Source: Colletes latitarsis (Eukaryota > Arthropoda > Insecta > Hymenoptera > Colletidae). Taken from it: 64,000 bases of DNA. A program made the position numbers and the translations under genes. Below the pieces are notes generated by a model, which ran no database searches, was not told the origin of the DNA, and saw only the letters and a list, made by a program, of their open reading frames with translations. The stretch spans positions 4,836,001-4,900,000 of the forward strand of contig NC_135141.1 in assembly GCF_051014445.1 (NCBI RefSeq), read 5' to 3'. Positions 21,961-32,459 of this stretch are shown here, in pieces (position 1 is the stretch's first letter; each line of letters starts with the position of its first letter).

Positions 21961-22559
21961 TTAACATTTGCTGCGAGCAGCGTCGACAATATCGTTCATG
22001 GCACATGCCAACAGTTCGCAATCGACAAGCGATTCATCATCGAAATAATTGCTGTCGCGTATAATTTTGGCGATGTGATACGGATCTACAGTTTCACCAA
22101 CGACATCATGCCGTTCTAACACGGCGACAAAATTTGAAAATTTCCTATGGACAAGATGCGTATTTTCGAAATGCTGCGAATACATGTGGTCGACACAATG
22201 CTCAAGATTAAATAAAAACCTCATAGTTTCTAAATTGAAATATAAAGACTTATTATGTAGTGACATCTTCATAATTCGCGAATTATATATTATACAAAAA
22301 TCTACCACCCATTCACCAATCCATAGCGTGCCGATCCATAAAATTGTACATTTTTTTCGATGTCTGCACGTTTTTCCATTAGCGTTTTCCATGTTGGAAG
22401 ATGTAACAACAATTGATTCCCACGATTGTCGCCAAGAACAATTTCCACCAGTGGTATAGATTGCATGCTGATTCCAATTTCCAGATATTTATATGATCCA
22501 GGCGTTAGCGTATATCTTCTAACCATGATATGATTGACGCGATCTAAGAGTCCGATCAT
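21961..22559 (-). pseudogene. Unidentified protein remnant, broken by a frameshift
   Basis: Two overlapping minus-strand frames, 22302-22559 and 21961-22392, that look like one gene with a frameshift near 22330-22350. The first part has a beta-rich stretch (YKYLEIGISMQSIPLVEIVL, then GDNRGNQLLLHLPTW) and the second an acidic C-terminal part (KFSNFVAVLERHDVV, then FDDESLVDCELLACAMNDI). The N-terminus would be the ATG at 22557-22559. I believe such proteins accompany Polinton-like or viral elements in insects, but cannot name a family. A second copy of the C-terminal region is present at 22950-23072. Neighbouring satellite on the right cuts the island off. Confidence 0.55.
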
Positions 22560-22636
22560 GAAAATTACCGTTTATCAGGAAAACACTAATAAATAATGAT
22601 GATAAGGTATAAAAATGAAATCTTACGTGGTAGCCC

Positions 22637-22864
22637 TTAGGATAGCTCCGCCAATACAATTGCAGCGCATTCGTCACAATTGATGACCCGCTGGATTTCG
22701 ACGATGCTCCTCCTACAGTAGCAGCACTTTCCCCGTATTAATTCAATCACCGGTTTGTGGAGGTATAAGCCCTCCTCGGTATTCGGTATGAACTCCGCAC
22801 AGATACCGCATATCTCGTACTCGTCGTCCAAGGTGGTGTAGAATGTCATTTTGACACAAATCAT
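22637..22864 (-). CDS. Small protein with RING- or zinc-ribbon-like cysteine pairs
   Basis: A frame of 75 codons if started at the Met at 22862-22864 (a second Met lies at 22849). The same frame is open further upstream to 23065, but that part overlaps the remnant at 22950-23072 and looks noncoding. Cysteine pairs are CGIC, then about 30 residues later CCYC, then CDEC near the C-terminus, so up to three zinc-binding pairs. No transmembrane segment. It lies upstream of, and in the same direction as, the broken gene at 21961-22559, with 77 bp between them. Function unknown; it could be a small zinc protein of a DNA virus or Polinton-like element. Codon content is not enough to prove it is expressed. 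Confidence 0.45.
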   Translation of the reverse strand: MICVKMTFYTTLDDEYEICGICAEFIPNTEEGLYLHKPVIELIRGKCCYCRRSIVEIQRVINCDECAAIVLAELS

Positions 22865-22949
22865 TCTATTGAAGTGGCGTCGTATTTTTCGTAACTGTCG
22901 ACTCTTCTGGCTGTAGGCGAGTTGTTTGTAATCGATACACACGGAGGTT

Positions 22950-23072
22950 TTTTTTGGAGAATATGAGGATCGTTTCTGCAGTCGTTCCCTTTTGTATATG
23001 GGGTGCTTTCCCCTCCTTAACAACATCATGCCGTTGTAACACGGTGATGACATCTCTTTTGTCAAGCAGCAT
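22950..23072 (-). pseudogene. Second, truncated copy of the 21961-22392 C-terminal region
   Basis: Plus-strand sequence with ACATCATGCCGTT and TAACACGG at about 23025-23045 repeats that at 22103-22125. In translation VITVLQRHDVVKE parallels FVAVLERHDVVGE. The upstream part of this copy is missing, because satellite begins directly beyond 23072-23085. This suggests two tandem paralogues of the unidentified gene before the island was truncated. Confidence 0.5.
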
Positions 23073-23079
23073 GCTGGAC

Positions 23080-24598
23080 AGAGAGCAGTTATCTAGTAAG
23101 AAAGCAGTATGCTAGTAGGCAATGGGTAAGCTAGTAAGCAACAAGTAAGCTAGTATGCAAGCAGCAAGCTAGTAAGGATGCAATTAGCTAGCAAGAAAGC
23201 AGTTTGCTAGTAAGCAAGTAGTAAGCTAATAAGCAACCAGTAAGCTAGTAAGCAACCAGTAAGCTAGTAAGCAAGCAGTAAGCTGGTATGAAAGCAGTTA
23301 GTTAGTAAGGAAGCAGTAGGCTAGTAAGCAAGCAGCAAGCTTGTAAGCAAGCAGCAAGCCAGTAAGCAAACATTAAGCGATTATGCTAGCAGTGAGCAAT
23401 TAAGCAGCCAGTAAGCTAGTAAGCAAGCAGTGAGCTAGTAACCGAGGAGGAAGCTAGTAAGGAAGCAATATGCTAGTAAGCAAGCAGAGAGCTAGATAGC
23501 AAGCAGTAAGCTAGTATGCAAGCAGTAAGTTTGTAAGCAAGCAGTGAGCTAATAAGCGAGGAGGAAACTAGTAAGCAATAAGTAAGCTATTAAGCAAGCA
23601 GCAGGCTAGTAAGAAAGCAATTAGCTAGTAAGCAAGCTGTAAGCTAGTATGCAAGCAGTAAGCTTGTAAGCAAACAGTAAGCTAGTAAGCGAGCAGGAAG
23701 CTAGTAAGCAAGCAGTACGCTGGTAAGCAACCAGTAAGCTGGCAAGCAAGCAGTAAGCTAGTTAACAAGCAGTAACCTTGTAAGCATGCAGTAAGCAGTC
23801 AAGCAAGCAGTAAGCTAGCAAGCAAGTAGTAAGCTAGTAGGCAAGCAGTATGCCAGTAACAAAGCAATAAGCTTGTAACAAAGCAGTAAGCTGGTAAACA
23901 AGCAGGAAGCTAGTAACGAAGCATTCGGCTAGTCAGAAAGCAGTAAGTTAATAAGAATGTGTAAGTTAGTAAGCAAGCAGTGAGCTGGTGAGAAAGCATT
24001 TAGTTAGTAACGAAGAAGCAAGCATGTAACTAAGCAGTAAGCAGTCAAGCAACCAGTAATCTAGTATGCAAGCAGTGAGCTAGTAAGCAAGCAGTGAGCT
24101 AGTAAGCAAGCTGTAAGCTTGTAAGGTAGCACTATGCTGATAAGAAAGCAGGCAGCTAGAAAGGAAGTCGTAAGCTAAATAGCAAGCAGTGAGCTAGTAA
24201 GCGAGGAGGAAGCTAGTATACAAGCAATAAGCGAGTACGCTAGCAGCAAGCTAGTAAGCAAGCAGTAAGCTAGTAAGCAAGCAGTGAGCTAGTAAGAAAG
24301 CAGTAGGCTAGTAAGCATGCAGTAAGCGAGTAAGCTAGCAGTGTGTTCCTAACCGAGCAGGGAGTTAGAAAGCAAGCAGCAAGCTAGTACGTAAGCAGTA
24401 AGTTAGTAACCAAGCAGTGAGTTATCAAGAAAGCAGTAATCTAGTAAGCAAGCAGTAAGCTAGAAAGCAAGCCGTGAGCTAGTAAGTCAGGAGGAAGCTA
24501 GTAAGGAAGCATTATGATAGTAAGCAAACCGTAATGTAGTATACAAGCAGTAAGTTGGTAAGAAAGCAGGAAGCTAGGGAGCAAGCAGTAAGTTGGTA
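23080..24598 (+). repeat. 19-bp satellite, block 5, plus orientation
   Basis: Rather homogeneous monomers (AAGCAAGCAGTAAGCTAGT). It joins the truncated integrase end of Gypsy-2 near 24598 without a target duplication. Confidence 0.95.
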
Positions 24599-27516
24599 TT
24601 GGCGGCATAAATTCGCAACCTCCTTCCCGACGAATTGCCGGCCGTTGTCGGTTATGAGGCGGTATGGACATCCGTGGCGGAGTACGACGTGCTGCTTCAA
24701 GATTCGTGTGATGGCTGGAGCGGTGGCGGTACGGAGAGGGTGTCCACGCACCCGTTTGGTTGTCCAGGCGGCAGGGGAGGTGAACCCCTACGTGGCGCGT
24801 CCCCAGGTGGCGGATAGGGGTAGCCGCTGTGATGGGATGCGGGGATGGGGTCACCAACCTGAGGAAGCTGGTGACCACATCCTCGCATGGCATCCCGGAG
24901 GTAGGAGCGAAAGCTCCCGCGGACCAAACACCGGTATGAATGCTTTGCGTGGGTGAATGTGTGTGTGAGTGGCCCGGGGCATGGGATATTTGCCGCGGGT
25001 GTTACCTAAGGCTGCAGGTTGGCCCGTTGGCTGCGGATTTTAGTCGGTAAGAGTCCGACACTACCCGCCGGCCCGCCCGTTGGGCGGGCCCGCGGATGTC
25101 CATGAGGATTTCCCCACGTACAAAAAAAAAAAAAAAAAAAAAGGTACGGAGAGAGTGTAGTTCTACCCACTTTGTGAATTTGTCCTGGATGACCAGGAGT
25201 GTGGTGTAGCCCCCTTTTGAGCGCGGCAGTGGTCCGACCAGGTCTGCCGAGACTACTTCCCACGGATGTGCGGCTGGGGTAGTGTACATCTGACCGGCTG
25301 AGGTGCGTTGCAAGGCCTTGTATTGTAGGCATGAACTGCAGCGACGGACATTGCGGGTGGCATCGCGGAACATGCCGGGATAGTAGTAGCGTTGCGCCAG
25401 GCGAGCGCAGGTTTTGGTGATGCCCAAGTGCCCGGCGGTAGGCACGTTGTGAGTGGCTTGCAGAGTCGCCTCGCGTTGTGCTCGGGGAACGCATTTCTTC
25501 TATTCGTTCTCCGGGTTGAATCCCGTGGGATCAGGAATCCGGGGGAACAGCCCCTCTTCGCGGAGGCAGAAGTCCGGGTGTTTCTTCGCGTCCTGAGTGA
25601 CCGCCTCCTTGATGCGGTCGTACCAGGTGCAACCGGTGTCCAGGTTGGCCACTTCTGGCTGTCGGGAGAGGGCGTCAGCCACCAGGTTGGTTTCCCCTCG
25701 GCTGGATGTCGAAGTCGTACTGCTGGAGTTCCAGGCTCCAGCGTACCAATCGTCCGGACGGGTTGTCGATGGAGCGTAGCCATTTCAGTGCCTGGTGGTC
25801 GGTGAAGATGATAAAGTGGTAACCCTCCAGGTAGGCTCGCATCTTCCGGATGCCCCATACCACGGCCAGGCACTCTTTTTCGTTAACGGAGTAGTTTCGC
25901 TCCGCCGCGTTGAGCGTGTGGCTGGCGTAGGCGATGACTTGCTCGGTGTTGTCGCGTTCCTGGGTGAGCACTACCCCGAGTCCTTCTTGGCTGGCGTTGG
26001 TTTGGAGCGTGAACGGTCGCTCGAAATTGGGGCAGGTGAGTACCGGAGCGGTGGCGAGATGATGTCGCAAGGTCTGGAAGGCGGTGTCTTCGGCGTCTGT
26101 CCATTCCCAACGCCGTCGCTTCTCTAGTAGCCATGTTAGCGGGGCTGCGAAGTCCGAGAAACGGGGTACGTAGCGGCGGTACCAGGATACCATCCCGAGG
26201 AAACGTCAGAACTCCCTCAAGTTGGTCGGCGGCGGGACTCGGTGGATAGCTTCCACCTTGTCGGGGTCGGTTTTCACCCCTTCTGCGGTGATCACGTGCC
26301 CCAGGTATTTCAGTTCCCGGCAGCAAAAGTGGCACTTCTCGGGATTGATCCGTAACTGTGCGTGCTGGAGTCGCTGTAATACCTCTCGCAGGTTCTGGAG
26401 GTGTTCCTCGAAGGTGCGTCCTAGCACAATGATGTCGTCGAGGTAGGCGAAAGCACGGGGCTCTAGCTTCGGTCCGATAACCTCGTCTAGCAGTCGCTGG
26501 AAGGTGGCCGGCGCAGAATGCAACCCGAACGGCATCACCCGGAACTGGTAAAGTCCTCGGCTGGGGACGGTGAAGGCGGTGATCGGGCGACTGTCCTTGG
26601 CGAGCGGTACTTGCCAGTATCCGTTGGTGAGATCCAGCGTGGAGATGAATCTGGCCTCCCAGAGTTTGTCCAGAGTGGTCTGGACCTGGGGCAGCGGGTA
26701 AGCGTCTTTTTCCGTCTGTTAGTTGACGCGCCGGAAGTCAATGCAGAAGCGGTGTTTTCCGTCCTTCTTGCGGATAAGCACCACCGGTGAACTCCACGAG
26801 CTGCACGACGGTTCGATTATACGATCGGCCAACATCTTGTCGACCTTCTGGTTGATGATGGCCTGTATCGCCGGATTTCGAGGCGTGTAACGTTGTTTCA
26901 CGGGTTCGGGCGTCTTCAGGCGGATTCGGTGCTCGGCCATGTGTGTGGTCGGCCGGAGCCCCTTGAATTTTGGGAGCTTCTGGTCGAGGAGACGTCTCAG
27001 GGCAGCGTCCTGCGCTGGCGTACTCTCCTGAATGCCGGCGTGGTCTATGGTGGCGGCCTCGGGGTAGAGGGGGCTACGGCGAGTGCCGAGAGTGACGGGA
27101 AGCCCTAGTTTGCTGAGTAGATCCATCCCCAGAATGGCTGGCTGGGCCAGTTGAGGCAAGACAGCGTACGTGTGGATTAGGCTGCGGCCATCGACGGTGG
27201 CCCGGACGGAAATTTCTCCGGTGATGGGCACGACGGAGCTATCGGCGAGACGAGCTTGGGCTTGGGTGTTCACCCGGCGGCCCCCTTGTTGACGAGCGGT
27301 GGCGGCAACGTCCTTCCGGAGGTAGGAGTCGTCGGTGGTCTGTGGGCTGGTAGGGCGGCTCCCCTCGTCCTGAGCCCGGTGGCGTTTCCCGGCTGCGACT
27401 TGCAGAGACAGTCCCGGGTTGTGGTACCGTCTGTTCCGCAGAACGAGCAGAAAAGTCGCCCGGCACGGCGGCATTCGTGACGGCTGTGGCCGCATTGGCC
27501 ACATTTCCAGTAGCAT
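24599..27516 (-). pseudogene. Gypsy-2 pol, multiply disabled
   Basis: Minus-strand remnants in order: a protease-like region in which I see no clear DTG/DSG motif but do see AILGMDLLSKLG; RT with CIDFRRVN, MPFGLHSAPATFQRLL and AYLDDII; RNase H with ERNYSVNEKE; and integrase with ITDNGRQF. Disablements: a TAA in RT (26719-26721, right after FRRVN), a TGA (26206-26208, after LREF), a frameshift near 25680 before MADALSRQPEV, a stop near 25500, the R1-like insertion at 24739-25142, and the satellite join near 24598. The frame opens within gag, -1 relative to it, as in many Gypsy elements. Confidence 0.9.
24739..25142 (+). mobile_element. R1-like element, 3' fragment (404 bp) inserted in Gypsy-2 integrase
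   Basis: Flanked by an 11-bp duplication GGTACGGAGAG (24728-24738 and 25143-25153). It ends in poly(A) at 25122-25142. No coding part remains. It has a 9-bp perfect hairpin (25070-25078 with 25082-25090) and GATTTCCCCACG just before the tail. The sequence TTTTAGTCGGTAAGAGTCCG upstream of the hairpin matches the 3' end of the element at 45908-47271, so it is a relative of that family. Confidence 0.85.
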
Positions 27517-28301
27517 GTGGCCCTATCATAGGCCGATATGGTCGTGGCCAGTCCGCTCTGGTTACCCTTCGCGGGAGTTGGACGTTCGGTGGTGGCCCGA
27601 GGTGGCTGACTTGGTGGGCGTGGTGCAGTCGGACTGTGGTCGGCTTGGATCTGCTCCATCTCAAGGGTTCGTTCCATGAGTTCGCCCACGGTGGACATTT
27701 CGGCTCTGCGGACATAGAGCCGGTATTCCTTCAACAGATTCCGGTAAAGGCGGTCCAGCTGGTCCTGGAGTGTATACCCGCCGTGGCGGTGCATCAGGTG
27801 GGTCAGCTCCATAACATACTCTCGGATGGGTTCGCCGGGACGTTGTACCCGATGCTGTATCTGGTCGGCCAGGTCCATTCGAGGCGAGACAGGCAGGAAA
27901 TATTTTGCGAAGGCCGTGAGGAAATCAGCCCAGTTCTGCCAGAGGTCCCGGTTGGTACGATACCATTGCAGCGCCCGTCCCTGGAGGATTTCGAACAGAT
28001 GCGGTAGTATCTGGTCGGGTCGTACGCCGTAGCTGATTTGGAGGTCGGTCAGCCGCACCAGAAATTCGTCGGCGCCTTTTCCCCCATCATAGTGGGTACC
28101 CCACTGGCGGATTCGTCCCATGATGAGGTCCGGAGACTCTGCATCGGTGGTATGCTTGCTGGCCTCCATCTGAATGAGGAGCGCCTTCAGGCGGTTACGG
28201 AGGTCGTTCCGGATACCTTGGTCTTCAATCCCGTACTTCTGGGCGAGTGATACCAAGTTGGCTTTCCGGAGGCTGCTGACCCGCGGAACCCCGTCACTCA
28301 T
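27270..28301 (-). CDS. Gypsy-2 gag
   Basis: An intact 343-residue frame. The ATG at 28299-28301 follows the primer site by about 16 bases, which supports this start. A capsid-like helical region (about residues 50-210, with EFLVRLTDLQISYGVRPDQI) is followed by a Pro-rich linker and two cysteine motifs: CGQCGHSRHEC and CSFC...C. The first is a good nucleocapsid knuckle and the second is degenerate. Gag forms the particle that packages the RNA. It is the only uninterrupted gene of this element. The pol frame overlaps its last 247 bp in the -1 frame. Confidence 0.88.
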   Translation of the reverse strand: MSDGVPRVSSLRKANLVSLAQKYGIEDQGIRNDLRNRLKALLIQMEASKHTTDAESPDLIMGRIRQWGTHYDGGKGADEFLVRLTDLQISYGVRPDQILPHLFEILQGRALQWYRTNRDLWQNWADFLTAFAKYFLPVSPRMDLADQIQHRVQRPGEPIREYVMELTHLMHRHGGYTLQDQLDRLYRNLLKEYRLYVRRAEMSTVGELMERTLEMEQIQADHSPTAPRPPSQPPRATTERPTPAKGNQSGLATTISAYDRATCYWKCGQCGHSRHECRRAGRLFCSFCGTDGTTTRDCLCKSQPGNATGLRTRGAALPAHRPPTTPTSGRTLPPPLVNKGAAG

Positions 28302-28317
28302 CCGCCCTTCCTCTCGA

Positions 28318-28335
28318 GTCCCTGTTCGGGCGCCA
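28318..28335 (-). promoter_or_regulatory. Gypsy-2 primer binding site (Lys tRNA)
   Basis: Minus strand TGGCGCCCGAACAGGGAC, 18 nt complementary to the 3' end of the Lys tRNA used by lentiviruses, three bases inside the LTR end. It primes minus-strand DNA synthesis. Confidence 0.9.
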
Positions 28336-28338
28336 ATT

Positions 28339-29181
28339 TGTGACCGTTCCCCCGTGGACGGTCCGATTCGCGGGGGACGCGGAAGGAGGTGGCAGGTGCC
28401 GACTCAGTCGGCGGTCGAGGGTTCACTGCGGTGAGTGACGTAGTCCGGATTGTTAGTTGAAACATATTTATAACTAACTTAGTCTAGGTTCACAACTTAC
28501 GGCTAGTGAGGACGGCGCGGTGAGAGATCGGTCTCTCGGCGAGAACGGCGCGATGAGCAGTCGGTCGCTCAGCGAGAACGACGCGGCGAGCGGTCGGTCG
28601 GTCGGCGAGAGCAGCGCAATGAGCGTTCAGGCGCTCAGCGGAGGGGAGGGGACATGCAACACCCTACCTACGCTGCTACGAGGCCGCGATGTCAGCAGGG
28701 CCAGGGTAAGAAATAGGGAAGAAGATCGATCCAGTATCCAGGGATATTGGAGATGCAGTGTCGGTCGGAGGCCACAGTAGGTGCGGAGTCAGGTAATACC
28801 CTACCTACGCTGCTACGAGGCGGCGATGTCCGTAGGGCCAGGGTAGGAGAGTTAGGAGAGGTTCGACCCAGTATCCAGGGTTACGGGAGGTTCGGCGGAT
28901 TGGTCGCGAGAGTGCCCCTCGCACTCTCGTGTTTGCGAAAAATCGGAGCTCGTATAGACCCGTATGGCTCGTACGTAATCTCTCGTCACTTGAGTTGACT
29001 TCGACGAGCACGACACGAGTCCGCCGAATCCGGCCGGTGGCCCCGTATTAATACCCGCACGGCACGTAATTAGCGGCGAGAAGTCGCGGACGCCTAGCGG
29101 CCGCGCGGCAAGCCACCGGTCGCGGGAACTCGGCCGCAACGGAGCTCGGTTCGCGGTTCCGCGCAGGAAATGCGCGTTACA
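28339..29181 (-). repeat. Gypsy-2 5' LTR (843 bp)
   Basis: On the minus strand it begins TGTAACGCG and ends GGTCACA. It is matched by the solo LTR at 58722-59616. Internal repeats: about three units of roughly 36 bp with GAGAACGGCGCG variants (28525-28640), and two longer units with CCCTACCTACGCTGCTACGA (28663 and 28799). Outside it, satellite begins at once. Confidence 0.88.
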
Positions 29182-29858
29182 AGCTAGTATGCAAGCAGTA
29201 AGCCAGTAAGCAAGCAGCGGGCTAGTAAGAAAGCAATTAGCATGTAGAAAAGCAGTATGCTAGTCAGCAAGCTGGAAGCTAGTAAGCAAGCAGCAGACTA
29301 GTCAGAAAGCAGTTAGCTAGTAGGAAAGCAGAGAGCTAGCAAGCGTGTAGTCAGGTAGTAACATAGCAGTAATCTAGTAAGCAAGCAGCATGCTGGTAGG
29401 AATGCAGCTAGCTAGTAAGCAAGTAGTAAGCTTGTAAGCATGCAGTACGCAAGTAATCATCCAGAGAGATAGTAAGCGAGCAGGAAGCTAGTGAGCCAGC
29501 AGTAAGCTAGTATCAACCAAGTAAGCTAGTAAGCAAGCAGCATGCTAGTAAGCAAGCAGTGACCTAGTAAGCGAGGAGGTAGCTAGAAAGGAAGCAGTAA
29601 GCTAGTAAGCAAGCAGCAGGATAGTGAAAAAGCAATTAGCTACTAAGAAAGCAGTATGCTAGAAAGCAAGCAGTAAGCTAGAAAGCAAGCAACAACCTGG
29701 TAACCAAGCAATAAGCTACAAAGCCAGCAGCAGGCTAGAAAGAAAGCAGTTACCTATTAAGCAAGCAGTAAGATAGAAAGCAAGGTGTAAGCTAATATGC
29801 AAGCAGTGAGCTAGTAAGCGAGCAGGGCGCTAGCAAGGATGCAGTATGCTAGTAAGCA
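29182..29858 (+). repeat. 19-bp satellite, block 6
   Basis: Plus-oriented monomers between the Gypsy-2 LTR and the truncated 5' end of R1 copy C. Confidence 0.94.
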
Positions 29859-30142
29859 GCACCTCGCCGGTGGACCGCAGCGGTCAATGTTACCGCTGCG
29901 GGGCAAAGGACCACCGCGCGAGCCAGTGCTCGGCGGCCCTCCACCGCCCGCTATGTGCGGACAGGGGCATGCCAGCCGACCACAGGGTGGGGAGCAGGAA
30001 GTGCTCTCCCCCCTCCCGGATGGAGAGGAAGAGGCGGGCCGTTCCGACTCCGGCGCCGCGGGCGGTGGCATCGTCCACCATGGAGGTGGACGGTGCCACG
30101 GGGACGGACAGCCGGGAGGAGGCTGGGGCGGTCGGTAATTAA
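29859..30142 (+). pseudogene. R1 copy C ORF1 C-terminal end
   Basis: The frame with CYRCGAKDHRASQC and the third knuckle, ending TAA at 30140-30142. The ORF2 ATG at 30142-30144 again overlaps the stop as TAATG, so this arrangement is kept in both subfamilies even though the flanking sequence has changed. Confidence 0.85.
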
Positions 30143-32459
30143 TGGCGCCCCGCCTCCTCCTCCAGGCCAACCTCAACCACTGCCGCGCGGCACACGATAT
30201 GATGTCCCAAGTCCTCGCGGAGTGGGGGGATGGCCTGGCTGTCGCCGCCGAGCCGTACCGCGTCCCTGATCACCCTCATTGGGTGGGCGACGCGGACGGC
30301 TTGGTGGCGACGGTATGGGGAGGTCGCGACGGGTCCCCGCCGTTCTCCATGCTGGAGCGCGGTCGGGGATTCGTCGCCGTGGACTGGGGGGGAGTCGCCG
30401 TGGTGGGGTGCTACATATCGCCTCGCAGCGGTCACGTCGCGTTCGAGCAGTACCTAGCCGAGGTCGCGGCATGCGTGCAGCGCTGCGCGGCCCGGCCGGT
30501 GCTGGTCCTGGGGGACTTCAACGCCAAGTCGGTGGCGTGGGGGTCCCCCAGGACTTCCGTTCGCGGCGGGATCCTGGGCGACTGGGCGGCGGGGCTCGAC
30601 CTTCGGTTACTGAACCGGGGGTCGGAGCACACGTGTGTGCGGCGATATAGGGAGTCTATCGTGGATGTTGCATTCGCGACCCCCAACGCCGTGCGCATGG
30701 TGTCGGGGTGGCACGCGGTCGCGGGGGCAGAGACACTCTCGGACCACCGGTATATCCGGATGGAGGTCTCTGCCGCCGCGGGGGATGCATTCCGACACCA
30801 CCGTCCGGGTGGTACCCCACCGCGCCGCTGGGCGCTTTGGCGCCTGGACAAGGACGCCCTGATGGCTGCTGCTCACGCTGCAACTTGGACGCAGGGGGCG
30901 GCCGAGTTGCCGAGTATAGAGGAGGAGGTCGCCCGGCTCGGGGGGATGGTCGCGAACATATGTGACGCGGCAATGCCCCGGGTCGGGCGGTGTACCGGTG
31001 GTCGGCCGCGATCGCGGAAATGCGAGACGCGAGTGTCCGCACCCGACGCTAGTACAACCGCGCGTGCCGTCGTCTACGGAGAGACGATAGCGTGGCGCGA
31101 GCGAGGGCAGATGACCTGTATGAGGCATACCGCATGTGGCGGATGGCTCTGCAGGTCGCCATCAAACGGGCCAAGACCCGGCCGTGGAAGGAGCTCCTCG
31201 AGTCCCTTGATGACGATCCTTGGGGTCGCCCTTATAAGGTGGTGCTGAATAAGCTCCGCCCGCGGGCGCTCCCCGTCACCGAGGGTCTTGACCCCCGGCT
31301 GCTGAAGGACGTGGTCAATACTCTCTTTCCAATTAGGGAGATGGGACCACGTCCTCCGGCAGAGGCGACGGCCCCGATGGAGCGGGCGGCCGAGCCGGGG
31401 GTCACGCAGAGGGAGCTGGCCGCGGTCATCAGACGGCTCGGGGCGCGTAACACGGCCCCGGGTCCGGATGGTGTGCCCGGCCGGGTTTGGGTCTTAACCC
31501 ACGGCGTCCTTGGGGCCGACGTCAGGCGGTTGTTTAACCGAAGCCTGAGGGACGGGCGATTCCCCCCCCAGTTGGAAGGTAGCGAGGATGGTCCTCCTCC
31601 GGAAGGAGGGTCGGCCCGCGGAGTCTCTATCCGCATACCGGCCCATCTGTCTCCTCGACGAGGTGGGCAAGCTCTTCGAGCGAGTGATTGCTGCCCGCCT
31701 CGTCGAGCACCTGTCGCGAGGTGCTCCGGGCCTGGCCGACTGCCAGTACGGTTTCCGGGGGGGCCGGTCGACGGTCGACGCGATCAGTCGGGTCAGGGCC
31801 CTCTCGGAGTCGGCCGTCTCCCGGGGAGTGGTAGCGTTGGCGGAATCGCTGGATATTGCCAACGCGTTTAACACCCTTCCCTGGGGGGGGGGGGGGGGGG
31901 AATTACGGAGGAGGCTCGAATATCATCGGGTCCCCCCGTATCTCAGGGCAGTCATCGGGGATTATCTCCGCGGCAGGTAGATCGAGCATCCGGGCCGGGA
32001 TGGTGATATGCGGAGGGAGGTGTACTGCGGGTTTCCGCAGGGGTCGGTCCTCGGGCCACTCCTGTGGAACATCGCGTACGACGCGGTGTTGCGGGCCGAC
32101 CTCCCCGACGGCGTCAGTGCCGTGTGTTACGCAGATGACACACTGGTGCTGGCCGTCGGGGCTCAGTGGGGGAGCGCCAAGCGCCTCGTCGAGGAGGGGG
32201 CGCAACGCGTCGTCGACCGAATCAGGGGGATGGAGATGACGGTGGCGGTCCATAAGACCGAGGTGATAGCGTTCCATTCACCTCGGCAGGATCCGCCACC
32301 CCCTCTGATCCGGGTGGGTGGGGCTGATATCGAGGTGAAGCCCCGCATGAGGTATCTGGGGCTGATCCTCGATAGCCACTGGCGCTTCGAGGAGCAGTTC
32401 CGCTGCCTGGTTCCCCGGTTGGAGAGGATGGTCTCGGCTTTAGGCCGGATCTTCCCCAA
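30142..32459 (+). pseudogene. R1 copy C ORF2 remnant
   Basis: Endonuclease residues are present (GDFNAKS, SDHRYI), followed by a small deletion near 30990 that removes the SPRRAVYWWS region and shifts the frame. Further defects: an extra C in the CCCCCCCC run near 31563 shifts the PPSWKVARM region, the G-tract at 31883-31900, and TAG at 31978-31980. The RT box CYADDTLVLA is intact near 32127. The protein cannot be made in full. The changes shared with copy B mean they descend from one defective copy. Confidence 0.9.

Larger units (their letters stand above)
24599..29181 (-). mobile_element. Gypsy-2: Ty3/Gypsy retrotransposon, 3'-truncated, Lys-tRNA primed
   Basis: Read on the minus strand: 5' LTR (29181-28339), primer binding site, gag, then pol in the -1 frame as far as the integrase core, which is cut by satellite at about 24598. 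The 3' LTR is missing. A 404-bp R1-like fragment is inserted in the integrase. Several stop codons show an inactive copy. An 18-nt Lys-tRNA primer site is known in the Osvaldo group of insect Gypsy elements; membership is inferred from this only. Confidence 0.93.
29859..32459 (+). mobile_element. R1-clade copy C, truncated at both ends
   Basis: Starts in the ORF1 zinc-knuckle region and ends within ORF2 after the RT (at the RIFPN position) without 3' UTR or poly(A). The right end abuts a fragment of the G-rich repeat. It shares with copy B a G-tract (18 G at 31883-31900), a TAG in place of Trp and the GFPQGS change. No target duplication is visible. Confidence 0.92.

Noticed and set aside
25640..28300. 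Plus-strand open frames across Gypsy-2 (for example 25795-26127 and 27477-28007)
   Set aside because: Antisense shadows of the gag and pol genes.
28318..28335. Possible lentiviral sequence because of the Lys-tRNA primer site
   Set aside because: The adjoining gag and pol are insect Ty3/Gypsy; the same primer site is known in such elements.
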